A stretch of 64,000 nucleotides of DNA from Acidobacteriota bacterium (GTDB lineage Bacteria > Acidobacteriota > Blastocatellia > Pyrinomonadales > Pyrinomonadaceae): contig JAHBSM010000001.1 of the NCBI GenBank assembly GCA_019639115.1, positions 372,001 through 436,000 of the forward strand. Direction: 5' to 3'. Positions 57,567 through 64,000 of the stretch are shown here, piece after piece (position 1 is the stretch's first letter; each line of letters begins with the position of its first letter). The translations under genes were made by a program, and so were the position numbers. The notes under the pieces were generated by a model. The model ran no database searches and was not told where the DNA came from. It saw only the letters and a list, made by a program, of their open reading frames with translations.

Positions 57567-57782
57567 TCACGCTGCCACCGGCATCAACGTGAAAACGCGT
57601 CCGTAGCGAGCAGCCGACCGGACATCTCCACGTCGGAGTGCTTCTCTGACAATATCTAGCTTGTAGGCCTCTTCCACGCTTAGGTAAGGAGACCATTCGT
57701 CCTCGGTAAGGGTCAGCTCCACTGAGACCTCTGCGACGTATTCGCCTTCTTGGATCAGTTTAGTTCGTGCAACCTTTTTCAT
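57567..57782 (-). CDS. Small antitoxin-like partner of DUF4258
   Basis: 71 residues, beginning MKKVARTKLIQEGEYVAEV with a VELTLTEDEWSPYLSVEEAY segment and a helix DIVREALRRGDVRSAARYG. Proteins of this shape are commonly encoded next to DUF4258 genes and are presumed antitoxin partners. Overlaps the DUF4258 stop by 4 bp (ATGA). Its end abuts mqnE copy 2. Confidence 0.75.
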   Translation of the reverse strand: MKKVARTKLIQEGEYVAEVSVELTLTEDEWSPYLSVEEAYKLDIVREALRRGDVRSAARYGRVFTLMPVAA

Positions 57783-58102
57783 CGCTTTCTCTTTAGTAAG
57801 TCATTGTCCCACATTTCGGTGTCCGGGCGATAGGCTGTTATGAGTACGGCCGGTTTGGCTTTACCTTTCGGGATGCCCCACAAAACATGAATGTATTCCC
57901 CTGTCCTGTCCGTTTGCCGCAGCAAAACGCATGGCCCCTTCGGGTAATCGGGATAGTCCTCAACTAATGCGGCGTCCGCTATTCCTTCGACAGCTTCGCG
58001 AGCGAGTATACCGTCTGCGGCAAGTTCATCGTAGCCATGATCGGAAATGCGAACTTTGCCTTCTAAAATCAACTGTCGAATCTGATCGAGAGTTTCGCTC
58101 AT
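57779..58102 (-). CDS. DUF4258 protein (toxin-like)
   Basis: 107 residues. The DUF4258 signature is in LEGKVRISDHGYDELAADGI and the later GKAKPAVLITAYRPD strand, with VEDYPDYPKGPCVLLRQ between. The fold is RelE/barnase-related in predictions, and it is paired with a small basic/acidic partner, so a toxin role is inferred. It starts 6 bp after the intact mqnE stop. Confidence 0.8.
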   Translation of the reverse strand: MSETLDQIRQLILEGKVRISDHGYDELAADGILAREAVEGIADAALVEDYPDYPKGPCVLLRQTDRTGEYIHVLWGIPKGKAKPAVLITAYRPDTEMWDNDLLKRKR

Positions 58103-58108
58103 TACCCA

Positions 58109-59209
<1,101 letters not shown>

Positions 59210-59236
59210 ATAGCTAACTAAATTCTATCACTAAAC

Positions 59237-59890
59237 TCATTCGACTCGACGCGAAGGGCAGATGTCGGCGAGCACGCATTCGCCGCATTTTGGTTTCTTT
59301 GCATTGCAGACGCGGCGGCCGTGCCACGTGATCCATTGGCCGTACTTGATCCAATCTTTTTGCGGGACGAGCTGCATTAGCTCGCGTTCCATCTTATCGG
59401 CGTTCTTTTGTTCCGAAATGCCCAGCAGGCGCGACAGCCTCAGGTTGTGAGTATCAACAACGATGCCCGATGCGATGTCCATAGCCTCGCCGAGCACGAC
59501 GTTCGCCGTCTTGCGGCCAATGCCGGGCAGCCGCAGCATCTCGTCCATCGTCGTCGGCATCTCGCCGCCGAATTCTTCGATCAGCATCCGGCTTACGGCC
59601 TGGATGGCTTTCGCCTTTTGTCGGTAGAATCCGCAGGTGTAGATATCCTTTTCGAGCTCAGCTGTGTCGGCATCGACGAACGCCTGCGGCCCGTTGTATT
59701 TGCGAAACAGCACGGGTGTGACCTTGTTGACGTTCACGTCGGTATTCTGTGCCGCCAATATCGAAGCGATCATTAGCTGAAATGCGTTGCCATAGTCGAG
59801 CTCGACGCGAGCCTTAGGATAGAGCTTTCTGAGCCGCCGCGTGATCTCGGCGACCCGTTCGGTCAAAATTTGATCCGTTTGTTTTTTCAT
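59237..59890 (-). CDS. nth: Endonuclease III
   Basis: 217 residues. The HhH motif [14 protein letters not shown] and the catalytic Asp in [12 protein letters not shown] are present. The 4Fe-4S Cys set is [17 protein letters not shown]. Base-excision repair of oxidised pyrimidines. Overlaps the stop of the upstream UbiA-like gene by 4 bp and precedes mqnE by 27 bp. Confidence 0.96.
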   Translation of the reverse strand: MKKQTDQILTERVAEITRRLRKLYPKARVELDYGNAFQLMIASILAAQNTDVNVNKVTPVLFRKYNGPQAFVDADTAELEKDIYTCGFYRQKAKAIQAVSRMLIEEFGGEMPTTMDEMLRLPGIGRKTANVVLGEAMDIASGIVVDTHNLRLSRLLGISEQKNADKMERELMQLVPQKDWIKYGQWITWHGRRVCNAKKPKCGECVLADICPSRRVE

Positions 59891-60753
59891 CCGAGCAATA
59901 CCGCCGAACCAAACGATACAAGGAGTATCAGGCTTACAAAGGCATTCGTCGTAAAGAAAGCGGCATTAAGCCGGGACAGATCGTCTGCCCTTACGAGCGT
60001 ATGTTGATAAACCAAGAGTGATCCGGCGGCTGCGACCCCGAGGGCGGCAGGCCACGATAGTTCGGAAACCACGTATAGCAGCACCAGCACCAGGAATGCC
60101 TGCAAATGGAACAGTCTTGCTATCCAGAGACTCCGAGCGATGCCGAACCTCGCAGGTATCGAGAAGAGCCCTGCCTTTCGGTCAAACTCGATATCCTGGC
60201 AAGCGTAAAGGACATCGAATCCAGCGGTCCACATCAGAACAAACAACGAGAGCAAAATGGGAACCTCGTGGGCAATGTCGCCGCGAACGGCTATCCAAGC
60301 AGCAGACGGAGAAATAGCCAGAGCGAGCCCGAGAAGCAGATGCGCAAGCGAAGTGAACCTTTTGGCGTAGGAATAACCGAGGACGAAGATCAACGCAACG
60401 GGTGACAAAGCGAACGTGAGCCAGTTGAGCGAATACGATGCAATAAGGAATATGCCGATGGAAAAATAGAGGAACGCCCAGGCAAACGTGACAGAGAGTT
60501 TGCCGCTGGGGAGTTCGCGGCCGGATGTCCGCGGGTTTCGCGCGTCGATGTCGCGGTCAACTATGCGATTGAATGTCATCGCGGCCGATCGGGCACCGAT
60601 CATCGCAACAGTTATCCAGAGGAGCTGGCGCCAGCCCGGCAGTCCGCCGGCTGCAAGTATCGCTCCGAGGAATGCGAAAGGAAGAGCGAATAGAGTGTGC
60701 TCGAACTTGATCATTTCGAGCGTTGTCTTGATCTTAGAAAAGATGCCCGCCAT
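59887..60753 (-). CDS. UbiA-like prenyltransferase, probably MqnP
   Basis: 288 residues with eight membrane helices. The two Asp-rich prenyl-diphosphate motifs are in [16 protein letters not shown] and [13 protein letters not shown]. The family prenylates 4-hydroxybenzoate or, in futalosine organisms, the menaquinone precursor (MqnP). mqnE in the same operon supports the latter. Confidence 0.88.
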   Translation of the reverse strand: MAGIFSKIKTTLEMIKFEHTLFALPFAFLGAILAAGGLPGWRQLLWITVAMIGARSAAMTFNRIVDRDIDARNPRTSGRELPSGKLSVTFAWAFLYFSIGIFLIASYSLNWLTFALSPVALIFVLGYSYAKRFTSLAHLLLGLALAISPSAAWIAVRGDIAHEVPILLSLFVLMWTAGFDVLYACQDIEFDRKAGLFSIPARFGIARSLWIARLFHLQAFLVLVLLYVVSELSWPAALGVAAAGSLLVYQHTLVRADDLSRLNAAFFTTNAFVSLILLVSFGSAVLLG

Positions 60754-60813
60754 TGCGAAAGCGATAATCCTATCACGACAAAGCGTCGCAGCATGAGCCG
60801 ACCCGAGGGTCGA

Positions 60814-62037
60814 TCACTTTCTGCCGGTACGCGCGTTCACTAGCCTGAGGGCGTGGCGGCGAACCGCTTCGGGGACATTTCGATCTTTCTGAAGGCCGAG
60901 AAGATCGCGAAGCTGGAGCCGATTCATTATTGACATCGAGTTGCCTATGGGCGTCCGCGGATTTTTGGCAAGGTTGAGCTGGATATTGTAAACGCGTCCC
61001 CATTGTCGGTTCATTGCGATCTGACGAAGGATGTCCTCGGAAACGCTTTTCATCTGCGATATGCGCTCGACTTCCTGCTCGGTGATGCGAGGATTGTTTA
61101 TTACAGCGGATGAGACGAGTTTATTCGGGTCGCGAATGAGTATGTTCCTAGCCTCGCGGTCGCCTTTCATACCGAGTTTTACGCGGTCCTTGACGCCCAT
61201 CTTTATGATGCGATTGAGCATCGAGATGCGTTCCGCGGCAACATCGTCCTCATCCTCTGACGATATCTCGCCGAGTATCTTCTCAAATACCGCCCGCCGC
61301 TGTTCTTCGGACTCTTCATAGATCTCCTCTATGAATTCGAGGCCAAGCCAGCTATCGTCAGTCTCGCGGTCGAGTACTTCGATGTGAGCCGCTAAAGCGG
61401 CCATGTCCTCTGCCGAGAGCCCGCCTTCATTCGGTTCAGACGCAAACTCGGCCGACTCGAGAAACTCTGCGGCCGCATCGCGGCCCTGAGCGCGCAACTC
61501 GTTGGCGATCTGCTGTGCTCCGCGTTCTTTCTCAAAAAATTCACGCCTTGTTTCCGCGGCCCTCCGCTCGGCTTCGCCGGTCCGGTGAGGATTCTCGATG
61601 ATCGCATCGATTATCGCCGGTTCCCGGATCAGGAGCTGCTGGTTCAGTGAAATTAGCTCAAGAAGCGGCCCCGATCTTGTTTTTCGTGCAAGCTCTGCGA
61701 CGGTCACGGGTTCCGTTACCGCGTTGGTCACGACGGCCTCGTAGATTGACTCAGGCATGTCATCTGCCGAGGCAAAATAAGCCAGCGTTGCCGGTGCGGC
61801 TTCGGGTGATCTTAGGATCGGCTCGATCATATCCGACGCCTGCTCGCGCAATGCAGTTCGGGCATTCGCTGCGAGTTCGGCATCGGAGCCAAGCGCGAGC
61901 GAAGCGAGAACCTCCAACAGGTCGGCCTGAGGCAAGGGAAGGATACCGCGCGATGCAGCCAGACGGGCCGGTCTCGGGGCTGTGCCCTCGATGACCGCTT
62001 TCACCACCGGATTCGACGAATGGACGTCAAAACTCAT
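60814..62037 (-). CDS. Helical repeat protein (DUF2336-like)
   Basis: 407 residues, predominantly helical and acidic, with repeated units such as LPLPQADLLEVLASLALGSD, RSPEAAPATLAYFASADD and ELARKTRSGPLLELISLN, as in HEAT-like/DUF2336 proteins. A later region (IRDPNKLVSSAVINNPRIT, QLNLAKNPRTPIGNSM) has the same short-repeat look. No enzyme motif. Function unknown. Confidence 0.65.
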   Translation of the reverse strand: MSFDVHSSNPVVKAVIEGTAPRPARLAASRGILPLPQADLLEVLASLALGSDAELAANARTALREQASDMIEPILRSPEAAPATLAYFASADDMPESIYEAVVTNAVTEPVTVAELARKTRSGPLLELISLNQQLLIREPAIIDAIIENPHRTGEAERRAAETRREFFEKERGAQQIANELRAQGRDAAAEFLESAEFASEPNEGGLSAEDMAALAAHIEVLDRETDDSWLGLEFIEEIYEESEEQRRAVFEKILGEISSEDEDDVAAERISMLNRIIKMGVKDRVKLGMKGDREARNILIRDPNKLVSSAVINNPRITEQEVERISQMKSVSEDILRQIAMNRQWGRVYNIQLNLAKNPRTPIGNSMSIMNRLQLRDLLGLQKDRNVPEAVRRHALRLVNARTGRK

Positions 62038-62134
62038 AGGTCTGCGGAGAATTCATCCGATTGAGCGTCTATAAAACATCTGGCGGAGCTCACGTCGAAG
62101 TGTAAGACGATATTAACACGATGAGGGCAACATC

Positions 62135-62163
62135 TTGACTAACATACTTGTATCGCCTAGGTT
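62135..62163 (+). promoter_or_regulatory. Candidate sigma-70 promoter of the wec-type operon
   Basis: TTGACT (62135-62140), 17 bp, TAGGTT (62158-62163), about 70 bp ahead of the wecC-like ATG. The rest of the 62038-62232 gap is unremarkable. Confidence 0.5.
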
Positions 62164-62232
62164 AAAAGTCGGCTGTCGATCATAGCCGTCCCATAAAACT
62201 GCACAAAAATTACCAGTTACCTTCAATAGAAA

Positions 62233-63570
62233 ATGCTAAAGGATCAGATAATCGAGAGGATAGATTCGAGAAGCGCACGAATAGGCGTGATCGGGCTTGG
62301 ATATGTAGGGTTGCCTCTTATCGTTGAGTTCGCCGGCAAAGGGTTTGCCTCGATCGGATTCGAGGTGGACCAAAAAAAGGCTGATGCGATAAACGACGGT
62401 AAGTCCTATATCGTTGACGTCACAAACGACGCCGTAGCGGGCTGTATATCATCCGGCCATCTTTCGGCTACGACCGATTTCGGCAGATTGGCCGAGTGTG
62501 ACGTGATCATAATCTGCGTGCCGACGCCGCTTCGCAAGACCAAAGACCCCGACATGTCATATATCTTGACCGCGGGCGGCGAGATACAGAAATATATGCG
62601 TCGCGGCCAACTCGTAATTCTCGAATCAACGACCTATCCGGGCACGACCGACGAGGTCCTGCAGCCGATGTTCGAGGAAAAAGGCTTCAAGCTCGACGAG
62701 GATTTTCTGCTCGCGTTCTCGCCAGAACGCGTCGATCCCGGCAATCCGCAGTTTCAGACGCACAATATTCCAAAGGTCGTCGGCGGCGTCGGGCAAGATT
62801 CGACCGAGGTCGCGGCGTTCCTTTACGGACAGATAGTCGATAACGTTCACCCGGTTTCGTCGGCAAGGGTTGCAGAGGCGGCAAAGCTCTGGGAAAACAC
62901 GTTCCGTGCAATAAATATCGGCATGGCGAACGAGATGGCTAAGCTCTGCAATGCTCTCGGCATCGACACGTGGGAGGTGGTGCGTGCAGCGGCGACCAAG
63001 CCGTTCGGATTTATGCCGTTCTATCCCGGGCCGGGCATCGGCGGGCACTGCATTCCGCTCGATCCGCATTATCTATCGTGGAAGGCTCGGCAGCATGGAT
63101 TCGATTCGCAGTTCATTTCGCTCGCGGAACAGATCAATTCGACAATGCCAAACTATGTCGTCGAACTTGCGACCGAAGCCCTGAACGCCGATAAAAAGGC
63201 CGTCAATGGCTCAAAAATTCTCATTCTCGGTGTCGCTTACAAGAAAGACATCGACGACATGCGCGAATCGCCCGCACTATCGATCATAGACCTGCTCCGT
63301 GCCGACGGAGCCGAGGTTGTCTATCATGATCCGTTCGTCCCCGAGGTCACGTTCGACCACGCATACACGATCGGCGACGGCGAACCGCTTTATAATCAAG
63401 ACCTTACTGATGATCTGATCGCATCGTCCGACTGCGTTATCATCTGTACCGAACACTCGACCGTCGATTACGCCCGCGTTTGCAACCTAGCGAAATTGGT
63501 TGTAGATACAAGGAATGCGTTGTCGAATGAAGTTCGTGAGAACTGCAATGCGCGAGTGGTAAGACTGTAA
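62233..63570 (+). CDS. wecC: Nucleotide-sugar dehydrogenase (UDP-ManNAc dehydrogenase-like)
   Basis: 445 residues. The NAD-binding GLGYVGLPLIVEFAG is near the N-terminus; the catalytic Cys lies in GPGIGGHCIPLDPHYL. The C-terminal domain with GVAYKKDIDDMRESPAL follows. The enzyme oxidises a UDP-N-acetylhexosamine to the uronate. Paired with the wecB-like gene, which begins at the next base, it likely makes UDP-ManNAcA for a surface polysaccharide. Confidence 0.9.
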   Translation: MLKDQIIERIDSRSARIGVIGLGYVGLPLIVEFAGKGFASIGFEVDQKKADAINDGKSYIVDVTNDAVAGCISSGHLSATTDFGRLAECDVIIICVPTPLRKTKDPDMSYILTAGGEIQKYMRRGQLVILESTTYPGTTDEVLQPMFEEKGFKLDEDFLLAFSPERVDPGNPQFQTHNIPKVVGGVGQDSTEVAAFLYGQIVDNVHPVSSARVAEAAKLWENTFRAINIGMANEMAKLCNALGIDTWEVVRAAATKPFGFMPFYPGPGIGGHCIPLDPHYLSWKARQHGFDSQFISLAEQINSTMPNYVVELATEALNADKKAVNGSKILILGVAYKKDIDDMRESPALSIIDLLRADGAEVVYHDPFVPEVTFDHAYTIGDGEPLYNQDLTDDLIASSDCVIICTEHSTVDYARVCNLAKLVVDTRNALSNEVRENCNARVVRL

Positions 63571-64000
63571 ATGCTAAAAGTCCTTCTCATTGCGGGAGCT
63601 CGGCCAAACTTTATGAAGATCGCGCCGATCTACGCCGAGATGAAGCGGCGAAGCGGCGAGTTCATGCCCGTGATCGTGCATACGGGGCAGCATTATGACG
63701 CGGCGATGTCCGATGCGTTCTTTGACGATCTTGGGATGCCGCGGCCGGACGTTTATTTGGGCGTTGGTTCGGGGTCGCACGCTGTTCAGACGGCGAAGAT
63801 CATGACCGAGTTCGAGCCCGTCGTACTGAGCGAAAAGCCCGATTGGGTTCTGGTCGTTGGCGATGTGAATTCGACCATCGCGTGTGCTTTGGTCGCTGTA
63901 AAGCTTGGCATCAAGGTCGCTCATGTCGAGGCCGGTTTGCGTTCGCGTGACCGTGCTATGCCGGAGGAGATCAATCGATTGTTGACCGACGCGATATCCG
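63571..64000 (+). CDS. wecB: UDP-N-acetylglucosamine 2-epimerase, cut by window edge
   Basis: 143 residues visible. The start MLKVLLIAGARPNFMKIAPI, the THTGQHYDAAMSD-type segment (HTGQHYDAAMS), VVGDVNSTIACA and HVEAGLRSRDRAMPEEINR are diagnostic of WecB/MnaA. It directly abuts wecC. The C-terminus is beyond the window. Confidence 0.93.
   Translation, partial: MLKVLLIAGARPNFMKIAPIYAEMKRRSGEFMPVIVHTGQHYDAAMSDAFFDDLGMPRPDVYLGVGSGSHAVQTAKIMTEFEPVVLSEKPDWVLVVGDVNSTIACALVAVKLGIKVAHVEAGLRSRDRAMPEEINRLLTDAIS

Overview
The window looks like chromosome from an Acidobacteriota bacterium, most likely class Blastocatellia (Pyrinomonadales-like). This is inferred from two very large Oar-type TonB-dependent receptors with carboxypeptidase-regulatory N-domains, secreted proteins with FG-GAP/VCBS-type repeats, N/F-rich and T/P-rich low-complexity proteins, a Kgd-type fused 2-oxoglutarate dehydrogenase and an HspR-controlled dnaK operon. 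Coding density is high and both strands are used. I see no rRNA, tRNA, CRISPR array, insertion sequence or prophage.

Layout. 1-7 kb: a truncated DUF58 gene at the left edge, a secreted protein, a patatin-like hydrolase, an S8 protease, a zinc-ribbon membrane protein with an Asn/Phe-rich tail, an ankyrin protein, a small cytochrome c, then ybaB-recR. 7-13.5 kb: an orotate phosphoribosyltransferase-like gene, a Nudix hydrolase, two secreted metalloproteases (M12-like and M4), a stand-alone SRA-like protein and a lipoprotein. 13.5-19 kb: proC, tyrS, a metallophosphoesterase, pgsA-like, an FG-GAP-type secreted protein and a small orphan. 19-23 kb: dnaK-dnaJ-hspR, with an HspR-type operator (HAIR) in the dnaK promoter. 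23-31.6 kb: TonB receptor 1, a two-gene set (possible caspase-like fold fused to a methyltransferase, plus a MurI-like racemase), a META protein and a SpoIIM/zinc-ribbon pair. 31.8-36 kb: an ABC exporter, a sigma factor with a zinc anti-sigma partner, and ribA. 36-39.5 kb: TonB receptor 2 behind a sigma-54-like promoter. 39.6-45 kb: CapA-like lipoprotein, a large secreted protein of unknown family, and a NapH-like ferredoxin membrane protein with TPRs. 45-51.4 kb: kgd, a ribH-nusB operon and an RDD protein. 51.7-55.7 kb: a nucleotide-sugar epimerase, katG behind a Fur/PerR-type box, and a DUF4256 protein.

55.7-59.2 kb is the accessory hot spot. Downstream of intact mqnE lie two small toxin-antitoxin-like gene pairs, each followed by an extra, diverged copy of the 3' end of mqnE. 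Beyond them are a small secreted protein and a damaged gene with 21-residue repeats. 59.2-62 kb continues the futalosine menaquinone genes (mqnE, nth, UbiA/MqnP-like) and a repeat protein. 62.2-64 kb is the start of a surface-polysaccharide operon (wecC-like, wecB-like), cut by the right edge.

The most interesting signals are the repeated mqnE tails with TA-like cassettes, the HspR/HAIR circuit, the methyltransferase/racemase pair, the stand-alone SRA-like protein and the katG operator. All assignments come from reading motifs and composition; no database search was run.
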